This document shows, piece by piece, positions 45,446 to 54,721 of a DNA stretch of 64,000 nucleotides (within the stretch, counting starts at the first letter, position 1; each line of letters begins with the position of its first letter). Source of the stretch: Derxia lacustris (GTDB lineage Bacteria; Pseudomonadota; Gammaproteobacteria; Burkholderiales; Burkholderiaceae_E); the NCBI RefSeq assembly GCF_002105195.1, contig NZ_MUHU01000025.1, forward strand, positions 62,001 to 126,000, in the 5' to 3' direction. The notes under the pieces are model-generated. The model had not been told where the DNA came from. It was given only the letters and a program-made list of their open reading frames with translations, and did no database searches. The translations under genes and the position numbers were made by a program.

Positions 45446-46900
45446 GTGCCCGACATGCCGCCTCCCGTCCCGCCCTCGCCCACCCCGCCGCCCGGCCATG
45501 AAGAAGGTCCGCGGCTGCTCTATCTGGTGCCCGACGGCTTTCCGACCCACCGCGCCGACGTCACGGTGCTGTTCGGCCAGGAACTGCCGCGTCACGGCAT
45601 CGCCACCGATCTGGTGGCGCAGCAATCGCTCAACGCCAGCGCCGATGCGGCCTGGCCGGCCGGCACGCTCAGCGTGGCGCCGCGCGGCGCCAGCCCGGCG
45701 CGCAACCAGCTCGGCGCCTTCCTGCACGACCTGCGCCAACTGTGGCGCGCCCGGCCCGACCGCTATGCCGCGCTCCAGGTGCGCGACAAGCCCTTCGCCG
45801 GCCTGCTCGGCCTGATCCGCGCCCGGCTGCTCGGCCTGCCGTTCTTCTACTGGGCCTCGTTCCCCATCTGCGAAAGCTATGCCGCGGTCGCGCGCGCCCA
45901 GGGCGCCCGGCTCGGTCTGGCGCGCTGGTTCTTCCTGATGCTCAAGGGCCATGTCGGCCAGCGCCTGCTGTACCGCTGGCTCATGCCGCGCTGCGACCAC
46001 GTCTTCGTGCAGAGCGACCGCATGAAGGAAGAACTGGTGGCACGCGGCATTCCGCCCAACAAGCTCACGCCGGTGCCGATGGGCGTCGACCTCGAACGCG
46101 CGACGCGCAAGTGCGAGGTGCGCATCGACGCCGGCGCGCTGGCCGGCAAGCGCGTCATCGGCTATCTCGGCACGCTCGAACGCGCGCGCCGCATCGATTT
46201 CCTGTTCGAGGTGGTGGCCAGGCTGCGCCAGGACATCCCCGACATCTGCCTGCTGCTGGTCGGCGACGCCGAGGAAGCCGACGACCGGCGCTTTCTGGCC
46301 GAGCGCGCCGCCGAGATCGGCGTGACCGACTGCATCGTGCATACCGGCTGGGTGCCGTCGGCCACCGCCTGGGCCTGGATGCGCAAGGCCGAGCTCGGCC
46401 TGTCGCTGTTCCCGCGCGGCGAGCTGCTCGACAGCGCCTCGCCGACCAAGGTGGTCGAGTACCTCGCGCTCGGCATTCCGGTGATCGGCAACGACCAGCC
46501 CGACCAGCAGCAGGTGCTGACCGCCAGCGGCGCCGGCATCTCGGTGCCGATGGAAGTCGACGGCTTTGCCGACGCCATCCGCACCGTGCTGCGCGATCCC
46601 GAGCTGGCCGCCCGCATGTCGGCCGCCGGCCCGCCCTTCGTGCGCGCCAACCGCACCTATGCCGGCCTCGGCCGCGAACTGGCCCTGGTCTATCACCGGC
46701 TGCTCGGCACCAGCGTGAGCCTGCCGGCGCTCGGCGAGGCCGCGAGCGACATCGCCAGCGGCGGCGGCGGCGGCTCGGGCGTGAATGCGCTGTCGGTCGG
46801 CGCGGCCACGCTGGCCGGCGCCAGCACCATCGTCGGCGCCGAACTGCGCGCCAGCGTCGAGCTGCCGGTGGCGCGCAGCGGCGGCCCGAACCGGCATTAG
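45446..46900 (+). CDS. Glycosyltransferase family 4 (exopolysaccharide)
   Basis: A 484-aa GT-B fold enzyme. The N-domain has 'LLYLVPDGFPTHRADVTVLF', 'YAALQVRDKPFAGLLG' and 'HVFVQSDRMKEELVARGI'. The GT4 donor-site region reads 'RVIGYLGTLERARRIDFLFE', 'LGLSLFPRGELLDSASPTKV' and 'VEYLALGIPVIGND', with the EX7E-type acidic pair. The N-terminus is Pro-rich; GTG 45446 and ATG 45455 are both possible starts. A C-terminal Ala/Gly/Ser-rich tail of about 60 residues is unusual. It should transfer a sugar from a nucleotide donor in EPS assembly. Confidence 0.87.
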   Translation: MPDMPPPVPPSPTPPPGHEEGPRLLYLVPDGFPTHRADVTVLFGQELPRHGIATDLVAQQSLNASADAAWPAGTLSVAPRGASPARNQLGAFLHDLRQLWRARPDRYAALQVRDKPFAGLLGLIRARLLGLPFFYWASFPICESYAAVARAQGARLGLARWFFLMLKGHVGQRLLYRWLMPRCDHVFVQSDRMKEELVARGIPPNKLTPVPMGVDLERATRKCEVRIDAGALAGKRVIGYLGTLERARRIDFLFEVVARLRQDIPDICLLLVGDAEEADDRRFLAERAAEIGVTDCIVHTGWVPSATAWAWMRKAELGLSLFPRGELLDSASPTKVVEYLALGIPVIGNDQPDQQQVLTASGAGISVPMEVDGFADAIRTVLRDPELAARMSAAGPPFVRANRTYAGLGRELALVYHRLLGTSVSLPALGEAASDIASGGGGGSGVNALSVGAATLAGASTIVGAELRASVELPVARSGGPNRH

Positions 46901-47160
46901 CGCACACGCCGTTGCGGTCGAATGCCGATTGCCGCCACTTATCGCCCCGAACGGCGCTCGGGAATCTGGCCGGCAAGTCGCTGGCTAGAATCGACTCAAT
47001 TCCAAATGACGATGCAGCAATTGCGGTAGACGAAATGGCGTTTCCGTCTTTCGGTCCCCGTGATTTGGTTGCAATTCGTCCTCGATAAGCATTCGATCAC
47101 TCAAAAGAATGAGGGCGCACGCAGCATGCGCACCTCTCTCCGCCCCTCTACGGAACCCAG
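46901..47160. other. 260-bp leader of the EPS gene run
   Basis: AT-richer than its flanks, with a probable promoter for the flippase gene. A TAGAAT -10-like hexamer is at 46986-46991. A sigma-54-like TGGC...GC pattern is at 46967-46982 with the correct 10-bp gap between GG and GC, although chance is likely at this GC content. No gene is evident. Confidence 0.45.
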
Positions 47161-48696
47161 ATGACCCAGGCCAGCGCAGGCGCTTACTCGACCCAACGGG
47201 TCAAACGCAGCCTGTTGCATTTCGCGATCGGCAAATCGGCGACCGCCGTTCTCGGCGCCGCGCTTTTGCTCGTGCTGGTGCGCGCGCTCGACCGCGCCGA
47301 TTACGGCGTTTACGTGGCATTGCTCGCCGCATTCGAAATGATCGTGATGGCCAGCAATACCGGCGTATTGCCGGCGCTGATGCGCTACACGCCCGAATTG
47401 CGCTCGCGCAACCAGGGCCGGGCATTGCGCGCGGCGCTGCACGGCTTCACGGTGTGGCGGCTGGTCACGCTCGGCATCGCCGCCGGGCTGGTGGCGCTGT
47501 TCCCGCAGCCGCTGTCCGAGCTGATGGGCGTGTCGGGCCAGGCCGGCGTGGTGGCGCTGTATGCGGTGGTCATCCTGGCCGAGGGCTTTGCGCGCTACAC
47601 CGACATCATTTTCGAGTCGCTGCTGATGCAGGGCGCGACCCAGATTTCGGTGCTGCTGCGCACCGGCATCCGGCTCGGCGGCGTGGCGCTGCTGTGGCAT
47701 GCCGCCGCCGACAAGGTGGCGCTGGCCGACTGGGTGCGGGTCGAGATGCTGGCCAGTGCCGCCGGCGCGCTCGCGGCCGCGACGCTGATCGCGCGCCATC
47801 TCAACACGCTGGCGCGCACCGAGCCCGGCACCGAGGTGGCGCCGGCGCGCGGCCGGGTGATGCGCTATTCGCTGCCGTTCTGGCTGGCGCAGACCATCTA
47901 TCAGTTCCAGAGCCCCGACATCGTCAAGCTGCTGCTGGCGCGGCTGGCCGGCGCGGTCGAGACCGGCGCCTTCGGTTTCGCGACCGCCATCGGCGGCATC
48001 GTCCAGCGCTATCTGCCGATGGTGCTGCTGATCGGCATGCTGCGGCCGATCTTCGTGGCCCAGCGCACCCGGCATGACGATCCGGCGCGGCTGGTGCAGC
48101 TGGCCAATCTGCTTTTCAAGCTCAACGTGTTCGTGATCGCGCCGGCCACCACCTTCTTTGCGATCGGCGGCAACACGGTGGCGTCGGCGCTGTCGGGCGG
48201 CAACTTCCCCGAGGCCGGGCCGTATCTGGTGGCCTTCGGCTTTCTGCTGGTGGGCCAGACGCTCAACCTGGTGCTGGGCCTGCTGGCGCTCGCGGCCGAG
48301 AACAGCCGCGCCGTGATGATCGGCACCTTCTGGGGCCTGGCCGGCATCGTCGCCGGCGTGCTGGGCTTTCAGGCCGGCGGCCCGCTGGCGCTGTGCGCCG
48401 GGCTGGTGGCCAGCGAGCTGCTGCGCGGCTTCGGCTGTTCGCGGGTGCTGCGCGGCAACGGCTATGTGTTCACGGTCGACTGGCTCGGTCACGCAAAACT
48501 CTGGGGAATGGCCGCCATTTCGGCGCTTTGCGCGCTGCCGCTCGTGGAAGCATTGCCGGGCAAGCCGGGCGTGCTCGCCGGGCTGGCATTGGCAGCCGTG
48601 GTCTATCTGGCCGGCACGCGGATGGCGCGGCCCTTCTCGACCTTCGAGCGCGACACCATCAATCGCGCCCTGCCCAGGCCTCTCTTCGTATGGTGA
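47161..48696 (+). CDS. Wzx-type oligosaccharide flippase
   Basis: A 511-aa integral membrane protein of the MOP/polysaccharide-biosynthesis superfamily with about 12-14 predicted helices. It opens 'LLHFAIGKSATAVLGAALLL', followed by 'RALDRADYGVYVALLAAFEM' and 'YSLPFWLAQTIYQFQSPDIV', the usual N-terminal and mid-protein signatures. It should flip lipid-linked EPS repeat units across the inner membrane. It is the first gene of a four-gene run with the acetyltransferase, pyruvyl transferase and GT2. No wzy polymerase was recognised. Confidence 0.88.
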   Translation: MTQASAGAYSTQRVKRSLLHFAIGKSATAVLGAALLLVLVRALDRADYGVYVALLAAFEMIVMASNTGVLPALMRYTPELRSRNQGRALRAALHGFTVWRLVTLGIAAGLVALFPQPLSELMGVSGQAGVVALYAVVILAEGFARYTDIIFESLLMQGATQISVLLRTGIRLGGVALLWHAAADKVALADWVRVEMLASAAGALAAATLIARHLNTLARTEPGTEVAPARGRVMRYSLPFWLAQTIYQFQSPDIVKLLLARLAGAVETGAFGFATAIGGIVQRYLPMVLLIGMLRPIFVAQRTRHDDPARLVQLANLLFKLNVFVIAPATTFFAIGGNTVASALSGGNFPEAGPYLVAFGFLLVGQTLNLVLGLLALAAENSRAVMIGTFWGLAGIVAGVLGFQAGGPLALCAGLVASELLRGFGCSRVLRGNGYVFTVDWLGHAKLWGMAAISALCALPLVEALPGKPGVLAGLALAAVVYLAGTRMARPFSTFERDTINRALPRPLFVW

Positions 48697-48727
48697 ACAC
48701 CGCATCGCGCCGCCGGCCGGAGGCCGC

Positions 48728-49258
48728 ATGGCAATGAGCTTCTTCGAGGACCTGAAGGTCTATCGCGAGGGTCTGCTCGCCCAGGGCTTCTGGGCGCTGC
48801 AGGTGTATCGCTTCGGCCATCTGCGCTACCGCTTCCAGAGCAAGCTCGTGCGGGTGCCGCTCGGCATCGCCCACGTCATCCTGTCGAAGCTGATCGAGAT
48901 CGGCACCGGCATCACCATCGGCGTGACGGCCAAGATCGGCAAGCGACTCATCATCGAGCACTGCGGCGCCATCGTCGTCCACGGCTGCACCGAGATGGGC
49001 GACGACTGCATCATCCGGCAGGGCGTCACCTTCGGCATCAAGAACATCGACCGGCCGTTCGACGCGCCGGTGCTGGGCAACCGCGTCAATGTCGGCGCGG
49101 GTGCCAAGCTGCTCGGCAAGATCCACATCGGCGACGACGTCGACGTGGGCGCCAATGCCGTCGTCGTCACCGACGTACCGGCCAATCACATTGCGGTCGG
49201 CATCCCGGCCCGCATCAAGCCGAAGAAACCCACCACTTCAGGACAGCCCACGACATGA
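48728..49258 (+). CDS. Left-handed beta-helix acetyltransferase (serine-acetyltransferase-like)
   Basis: A 176-aa hexapeptide-repeat acetyltransferase. The N-terminal helix 'FWALQVYRFGHLRYRF' is of the EPS-associated type. The repeats run from 'GTGITIGVTAKIGKRLIIEH' to 'GDDVDVGANAVVVTDVPANH'. 'IIEHCGAIVVHG' and 'VGIPARI' are typical of the CysE/WcaB subgroup. It probably O-acetylates a sugar of the polysaccharide. It follows the flippase by 31 bp and its stop overlaps the next ATG by 4 bp. Confidence 0.88.
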   Translation: MAMSFFEDLKVYREGLLAQGFWALQVYRFGHLRYRFQSKLVRVPLGIAHVILSKLIEIGTGITIGVTAKIGKRLIIEHCGAIVVHGCTEMGDDCIIRQGVTFGIKNIDRPFDAPVLGNRVNVGAGAKLLGKIHIGDDVDVGANAVVVTDVPANHIAVGIPARIKPKKPTTSGQPTT

Positions 49259-50493
49259 AGCTCTATCTCGCCGGCCAGAACAATTTTGGCAACCGCGGTT
49301 GCGAGGCGCTGGTGCGCTCGACCACCTGGATGCTGCGCGAACGCATGGGCACGGACGCCTCGGTGATCTGCCCGTCGTTCCGCCCCGACCTCGACGGCGC
49401 CCAGTGGCCCGACGCCAAGGCCGCCGGCGTGCAGTTCACGCAGGCGCCGGTGCTGCCCGACGGCCTCGTGTGGTGGTGGCGCGCCGGCAAGCTGCTGCCC
49501 TTCCTGCGCAGCAGCAAGCCGCCGCTGTTCGATACCGATGCCAATTCGCGCGCCCGCATCGCCGAGAGCGACGCGGTCATCATGACCGGCGGCGACGTGA
49601 TCTCGCTCGACTACGGCCTGGTGTCGCTCTACGAATGGAGCGGCTTCATCGAGAACGCCGCCCGCATGGGCAAGAAGACCGTGCTGTGGGCCGCGTCGGT
49701 CGGCCCGTTCAAGATTCCGGCGGTTGAAAAGATCATGGTCGATCACCTCAACGCCTACGACGCCATCACCGTGCGCGAAACCGAGACGCTGGCCTATCTG
49801 CGCGGCATCGGCGTCAACAAGGCCAAGCTGGTGGCCGACCCGGCCTTCAACCTGCAACCGCAGGCGGTCGAGTTCGAGCAGCACCTGCCGCCGGGCGATC
49901 AGCCGATCGTCGGCCTCAACGTCAGCCCGCTGATCCGCAAGTTCCGCGCGACGCCCGAGGCTGTGGAAAGCCTCGATGCCGATGTGACCGCCTTCATCAA
50001 GCACCTGGTCAACGAGGGCAAGTACCGCGTGCTGCTGGTGCCCCATGTCGATCCGCTCGACGGCGTGGCCGAGAACTCCGACTCGCACTACATGCTCACG
50101 CTTATGTCGCGGCTCGGCGCCGCCTCCGAGAAGGTCGGCATCCTGCCGCCGACCTACAACGCGGCCCAGCTCAAGCATGTGATCTCGAAGCTCAAGTTCT
50201 TCATCGGAGCGCGCACTCACGCCACGATCGCCGCGATGTCGATGGGCGTGCCGGTCATCTCGATCGCTTATTCAGTCAAAGCAAAAGGTCTTAACAAGGA
50301 CTTGTTTGGCGACACGCGCTACGTGCTAGAGACTCCGAAAGTAAGCAAAGACAGTTTGTGTGACGCACTCGCGCTTCTTGAGCAAGACGAGTCGATCATC
50401 AAATCTTGTCTTGCAGACCGCATCCCCGTCTGGCGCAAGAATGCCTTTGGCTCGATTGATGCGCTGCAGCAGGTACTGGCGGTCACGGCCTGA
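49255..50493 (+). CDS. Polysaccharide pyruvyl transferase family protein
   Basis: A 412-aa WcaK/AmsJ-type protein that probably adds a pyruvyl ketal to an EPS sugar. Motifs: 'GQNNFGNRGCEALVRSTTWM', 'ITVRETETLAYLRGIGVNKA', 'DPAFNLQP', 'FIGARTHATIAAMSMGVPVI' and 'IAYSVKAKGLNKDLFG'. The last about 75 codons (from about 50265) are strikingly lower in GC, about 51% in 50281-50460 by hand count, and use AT-ending codons unlike the rest of the gene. It overlaps the acetyltransferase gene (ATGA). Confidence 0.9.
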   Translation: MKLYLAGQNNFGNRGCEALVRSTTWMLRERMGTDASVICPSFRPDLDGAQWPDAKAAGVQFTQAPVLPDGLVWWWRAGKLLPFLRSSKPPLFDTDANSRARIAESDAVIMTGGDVISLDYGLVSLYEWSGFIENAARMGKKTVLWAASVGPFKIPAVEKIMVDHLNAYDAITVRETETLAYLRGIGVNKAKLVADPAFNLQPQAVEFEQHLPPGDQPIVGLNVSPLIRKFRATPEAVESLDADVTAFIKHLVNEGKYRVLLVPHVDPLDGVAENSDSHYMLTLMSRLGAASEKVGILPPTYNAAQLKHVISKLKFFIGARTHATIAAMSMGVPVISIAYSVKAKGLNKDLFGDTRYVLETPKVSKDSLCDALALLEQDESIIKSCLADRIPVWRKNAFGSIDALQQVLAVTA

Positions 50494-50527
50494 TTCCGTC
50501 GACGAAGCGCACTCAAAGGTAAGGACC

Positions 50528-51538
50528 ATGGTCCGTGTAAGCGTCATCATCAAGGCCCTGAACGAGGAGAAGGGCATCGCGCGCGCGATCGAGAGCGCGC
50601 TGAAGGCCGTCGCCCCGCTCGGTGGCGAGGTCATCCTCGCGGACTCGCTTTCCACCGACCGGACCGTGGAAATCGCCTCGCGCTACCCGATCCGCATCGT
50701 CCAGCTCGAATCGCCCGCCGACCGCTCCTGCGGCGTGGGCGCGCAGCTGGGCTATCAGTACGCGCGCGGCGAATTCGTCTACATCCTCGACGGGGACATG
50801 GTGATGAAGCCCGACTTCCTCGTGAAGGCGGTGGCCGCCATGGCCGACCGGCCCGAGGTGGCGGGCGTGGGCGGGCTGGTGGTCGAGTGCAATACCGAGA
50901 GCCTCGAATTCCTGGCGCGCAAGAAGCGCGCGCCCAAGAACATGTCGCCCGGCGAAGTCGACCGGCTCGACATGGGCGGCCTGTACCGCCGCAGCGCGCT
51001 GGAGCGCGTCGGCTACATGACCAACCGCCATCTGCATTCCTACGAAGAGCTGGAACTCGGCGTGCGGCTGCGCGCGCGCGGCTATCGGCTGATGCGCATC
51101 GATGTGGAAGCGGTCGACCATTACGGCCATTCCACGCCGGCCTTCCAGCTGCTGCTGCGGCGCTGGCGCACCAACTACATCTGCGGGCTGGGCGAGCTGG
51201 TGCGCAGCTCGCTGGGCCAGCCGCATCTGCCGCTGATCCTGCGCGAGCTGCGCGAGCTGTGGCTCTACATCGGCGTGATCGGCTGGTGGGCGACGCTGGC
51301 GACGGTGCTGGCGCTGGGCGTGGCGCTGCCCGACGAGGCGGCGGCAATCTGCGCGGCCGCCTTCATCGCGCTGCTGGCCGCGCCGCTGCTGGCGATGACG
51401 GTGCGCAAGCGCTCGATCCACGAAGCCGCCTACTCGGTCGTGTCCTGGAGCTTCAACGCGGCCGGTCTGGTGAAGGGCTTCTTCACGCGGCCGCGCCCGG
51501 CGGCCGACGCGATTCCGGCGAGCGTGATCCGCGATTGA
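50528..51538 (+). CDS. Glycosyltransferase family 2 (exopolysaccharide)
   Basis: A 336-aa GT-A enzyme. The nucleotide-binding start is 'VSVIIKALNEEKGIARAIES', then 'EVILADSLSTDRTVEIA', the metal-binding DGD in 'YILDGDMVMKPDFL', and 'YEELELGVRLRARGYRLMR' as the acceptor-side ED motif. Two to three hydrophobic segments follow (about 245-310), so it is membrane-anchored. It starts 34 bp after the pyruvyl transferase and ends the EPS run. A reading from 50360 would overlap the previous gene deeply and is rejected. Confidence 0.9.
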   Translation: MVRVSVIIKALNEEKGIARAIESALKAVAPLGGEVILADSLSTDRTVEIASRYPIRIVQLESPADRSCGVGAQLGYQYARGEFVYILDGDMVMKPDFLVKAVAAMADRPEVAGVGGLVVECNTESLEFLARKKRAPKNMSPGEVDRLDMGGLYRRSALERVGYMTNRHLHSYEELELGVRLRARGYRLMRIDVEAVDHYGHSTPAFQLLLRRWRTNYICGLGELVRSSLGQPHLPLILRELRELWLYIGVIGWWATLATVLALGVALPDEAAAICAAAFIALLAAPLLAMTVRKRSIHEAAYSVVSWSFNAAGLVKGFFTRPRPAADAIPASVIRD

Positions 51539-51541
51539 GCG

Positions 51542-53383
51542 GTGACGGCCAGCCGCGCCTTCGCGGGCTGGCTGCTGGCCGGCGCACTGCTGCCGGCGCC
51601 GGCGTTCTGCGCGGCCGCGTCGATGGCGGCTGACGCCGGCATGACCGCCCAAGCCATGCCCGCGACGCCCGAAGCTTCGGCCCTGGCCGGCATCGCCGCC
51701 GACTACTGGGACGCCCAGTTGCGCGAAGACCCGTTCTACGCCAGCAGCCTCGGCGACCACCGCTTCGACGACCGCGTGCCCGATGCCTCGCCCGCCGGCG
51801 TGGCCCGGCGCCGCGCCTTTGCCGCCGGCCTGCGCCAGCGCCTTGCCGCACTCGACCGCGCCGCGCTCGCGCCGGCCGACCGCATCAGCGTCGACGTGCT
51901 CGACACCGAACTCGGCCGCCGCGCCCGCCTCGACGCGCACTTTGCCGGCCTGCCCTTCGGCCCCGACGGGCTCGACGACTGGATGCCGTTCAAGCCGATG
52001 GAAGGCCCGCAGTTCGATCTGGCCCAGCTGGCACTCGCCACCGACCTGCCCGATGCCGCCGCCGCGCGCCGCTATATCGCGCGGCTCGCCGGCCTGCCCG
52101 GCTGGCTCGGCCAGCTGCGCGACCGTATGAGCGCCGCGCGCCGCGCCGGCTGGATGCCGCCCGCCGTCGCCATGACCGAGGTGCCGGCCCAGTTCGACCG
52201 CCACCTCGGCGCCGACCTCGATGCGCTGCCGCTGTTCGAGCCCTTCACGCGGCTGCCCGCCAGCCTGCCGCCGGCCGAGCGCGACGCCCTGCGCGCCGAC
52301 GCCCGCCGCGTGCTCGCCAGCGCAGTCGTGCCCGCGCTGCGCAGCACGCAGACCTTTCTGCGCCGCGACTACCTGCCGCACGCCAGCCAGCGCAGCGGCG
52401 CCAGCGCCCTGCCCGGCGGCGCGCGCTACTACGCCGACCTCATCGCGCTCGAAACCACCACCGACTTCGCGCCCGAGGCCATCCGCGACCTCGGGCTGGC
52501 CGAAGTCGCGCGCATCGACGCCGCGATGAATGCGGTGCAGGCCCGGCTCGGCTTTGCCGGCAGCCGCGCCGACTTCGTGACCTGGCTGCGCGCCCGGCCC
52601 GACCAGCATTACGCGACGGCCGACGAACTGCTCGCCGGCTACCGCGACCTCGCCAAGCGCATCGATGCCGCACTCCCCAAGCTGTTTGCCGAGCTGCCGC
52701 GCCTGCCCTTCGGCATCCGCGCGATGGACCCGAGCGAAGGCGACAACGCCGAGCACTACACCGAAGGCAGCGCCGACGCGGGCCGCGCCGGCTTCTTCGA
52801 GGTGAATGCCAACAACCTCGACCGCCGGCCGCGCTACGACATGGAAGCGCTGCTGCTGCACGAGGCCGCGCCCGGCCATCACACGCAGATCGCCCGCGCG
52901 CAGGAACTGACGCAACTGCCCGAATTCCGCCGTCACGCCTGGTTTGGCGCTTACGGCGAGGGCTGGGCGCTGTACGCCGAAAGCCTGGGCGAGGAGCTGG
53001 GCCTGTACACCGACCCGGCGAGCCGCTTCGGGCGGCTGTCGGCCGAGATGTTCCGCGCCTGCCGGCTGGTGGTGGACACCGGGCTGCACGCCTTCGGCTG
53101 GACGCGGGAACAGGCCGCCGACTACCTCGTGGCCAACGCCGCCATCGACCGCGACGTGGCGCTGGCCGAGGTGGATCGCTACCTCACATGGCCGGCGCAG
53201 GCGCTCGACTACAAGCTCGGCGAGATCACGATCCAGCGGCTGCGCGCACGGGCGAGTGCGGAGCTGGGGCCGAAGTTCGATGTGCGGCGGTTTCACGGCG
53301 CCGTGCTGGATGAAGGCGCGCTGCCGCTTGCGGTGCTGGAGCGGCGGGTAGGGGCGTGGATCGAGGCGGAGCGGGCGCGCTAA
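51542..53383 (+). CDS. DUF885 zinc-peptidase-like exported protein
   Basis: A 613-aa protein with signal peptide 'FAGWLLAGALLPAPAFCAA'. The DUF885 fold is related to M3/M32-type metallopeptidases. The HExxxGH site reads HEAAPGH (residues 440-446), with 'AYGEGWALYAESLGEELG' as the second conserved block (further metal and active-site Glu). 'YYADLIALETTTDFAPEAIR' is also typical. It starts with GTG at 51542, 4 bp after the GT2 gene, but has no known link to EPS. Its stop overlaps the convergent hipA-like stop. Peptide substrate unknown. Confidence 0.88.
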   Translation: MTASRAFAGWLLAGALLPAPAFCAAASMAADAGMTAQAMPATPEASALAGIAADYWDAQLREDPFYASSLGDHRFDDRVPDASPAGVARRRAFAAGLRQRLAALDRAALAPADRISVDVLDTELGRRARLDAHFAGLPFGPDGLDDWMPFKPMEGPQFDLAQLALATDLPDAAAARRYIARLAGLPGWLGQLRDRMSAARRAGWMPPAVAMTEVPAQFDRHLGADLDALPLFEPFTRLPASLPPAERDALRADARRVLASAVVPALRSTQTFLRRDYLPHASQRSGASALPGGARYYADLIALETTTDFAPEAIRDLGLAEVARIDAAMNAVQARLGFAGSRADFVTWLRARPDQHYATADELLAGYRDLAKRIDAALPKLFAELPRLPFGIRAMDPSEGDNAEHYTEGSADAGRAGFFEVNANNLDRRPRYDMEALLLHEAAPGHHTQIARAQELTQLPEFRRHAWFGAYGEGWALYAESLGEELGLYTDPASRFGRLSAEMFRACRLVVDTGLHAFGWTREQAADYLVANAAIDRDVALAEVDRYLTWPAQALDYKLGEITIQRLRARASAELGPKFDVRRFHGAVLDEGALPLAVLERRVGAWIEAERAR

Positions 53384-54720
53384 CCGGCATCGCAGCGCGC
53401 AAGGCGCCGCCGCAGTTCCGGGCTGGCCACCTCGTCGAGCCGGCGGAACGCCGACGCCACCTGATCGAGCGTGCTGCCCGCCACGCCCCATTCCTCGAAG
53501 CGCTGGCGCCATTCGCGCACGCCGCGATAGACGCGGTCCATGAGCGCCAGCGCCTCGCCTTCCGACGCCAGAAAGGCGCTGCAACCGCTGAGCGCGTTGT
53601 CCAGCGTGGCGGCACGCCCCTGCAAGCCGACGCCCAGATGCAGCTGGCGCTCGAAGGCCAGCGTCGGGCGCGGCAGCACGTCGTAGAGCGGACTCAGCCG
53701 CCAGCCGCGACCGACGGCATCCCACAGGAAGCCGTGATTGCGCAGATAGTCGTCGTCGTTGGTCACCAGCAGGTTGAAGACCATGCGCGCGAACAGCTCG
53801 TGGCAATCGGCCTTCAGACGGTCGAGCCGGCAATGACGGCGCATGGCCTGCGCCAGATCGAGATAGCTGCGAGCCTGCGATTCGGTCTCGTCGCAGCCGA
53901 CCAGCGTCAGCCCACTGATGAAGGCCAGCCGGCGCTCGGCGCGATCCGGGCCGGCATCGGTCTGCGGATCGTCGTCCGACCACACGCGATCGAAACGCCG
54001 GATCAGCATCACCGGCCGCCCGCCGATGTCGCGCGTGCAGACCGGCGGCACGCTCAGCCCGCAGGCTTGGGCCAGCCGCAGCGTCGCCGCCTCCACGGTG
54101 GGAATGTCGAAGCGGTCGCCCCGGCTCGGGAACTTGGCCAGCCACAGCACGCCTTGCTCATCGCGCACCGTGACCTTGGGCCGCGCGCCGCCCAGGGCGG
54201 TGCCGCCGACGAAGATGGCTTCGAGCGCCGCCGGTACCGGCTCGCCGGCCTCGATGCGCTCGGCGGCTTCCAGCAGATAGTCGAGCGCTGCCCAGGACTG
54301 CGGCCCGGCGCTCTCGCCCTCGGCGAGGCCGGCGCGCACATCGAGCGCGCCCACCCGCTGCGAACCGGCATGCAACAGGTACTCGGACTCGGGCAGGCTG
54401 TTGGCCGGCCGCTTCAACTTGGCCTCGATGACGCGCCGGCCCCAGGCGTCGGGTGCGGCATCGCGGATGCCGCCGAACTGCGCCAGCCCGTTTGCCGGCA
54501 CCACCTTGACGCCCGCCTGCCCCGCCGGACCGCCGAGCGCGAGGCTGACCGGATCGACTTCCAGCGCATTCGGTCGCGCGAGATAGCGCGTGCCATAGCC
54601 GAATTCCGACGCCCTGACTTCGGGGCCAGCCTCGTCGAGCGTGAGCAGACCGGCTGGCGCCCAGCCGTCGTCGAGATGGGCAAAGACCGCCAGCGTGCTG
54701 GTCTGGGTGCGGGTCGCCAT
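53380..54720 (-). CDS. HipA-like Ser/Thr kinase (toxin of a type II TA module)
   Basis: A 446-aa HipA-family protein. The N-terminal coupling domain (about 1-115) has 'GAGYGTRYLARP'-type strands ('FGYGTRYLARPNALEVDPVS') and 'PDAWGRRVIEAKL'. The kinase core has 'FVGGTALGGARPKVTV', the P-loop and autophosphorylation loop; Lys in 'LWLAKFPS'; 'MLIRRFDR'; catalytic 'VTNDDDYLRNHGFL'; and metal-binding Asp in 'LSPLYDVLP'. Known HipA phosphorylates GltX or other targets and causes growth arrest. All key residues appear present. It is 1 bp after the hipB-like gene. Confidence 0.9.
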   Translation of the reverse strand: MATRTQTSTLAVFAHLDDGWAPAGLLTLDEAGPEVRASEFGYGTRYLARPNALEVDPVSLALGGPAGQAGVKVVPANGLAQFGGIRDAAPDAWGRRVIEAKLKRPANSLPESEYLLHAGSQRVGALDVRAGLAEGESAGPQSWAALDYLLEAAERIEAGEPVPAALEAIFVGGTALGGARPKVTVRDEQGVLWLAKFPSRGDRFDIPTVEAATLRLAQACGLSVPPVCTRDIGGRPVMLIRRFDRVWSDDDPQTDAGPDRAERRLAFISGLTLVGCDETESQARSYLDLAQAMRRHCRLDRLKADCHELFARMVFNLLVTNDDDYLRNHGFLWDAVGRGWRLSPLYDVLPRPTLAFERQLHLGVGLQGRAATLDNALSGCSAFLASEGEALALMDRVYRGVREWRQRFEEWGVAGSTLDQVASAFRRLDEVASPELRRRLARCDAG

Positions 54721-54721
54721 C

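Noticed and set aside
46967-46982. Sigma-54 promoter before the flippase as a firm call
   Set aside because: Spacing fits but the match is partial and such TGGC...GC patterns are frequent at this GC content. Kept only as a remark.
50513-54145. 1210-codon minus-strand frame opposite the GT2 and DUF885 genes
   Set aside because: Antisense shadow of two well-supported genes, with no domain.
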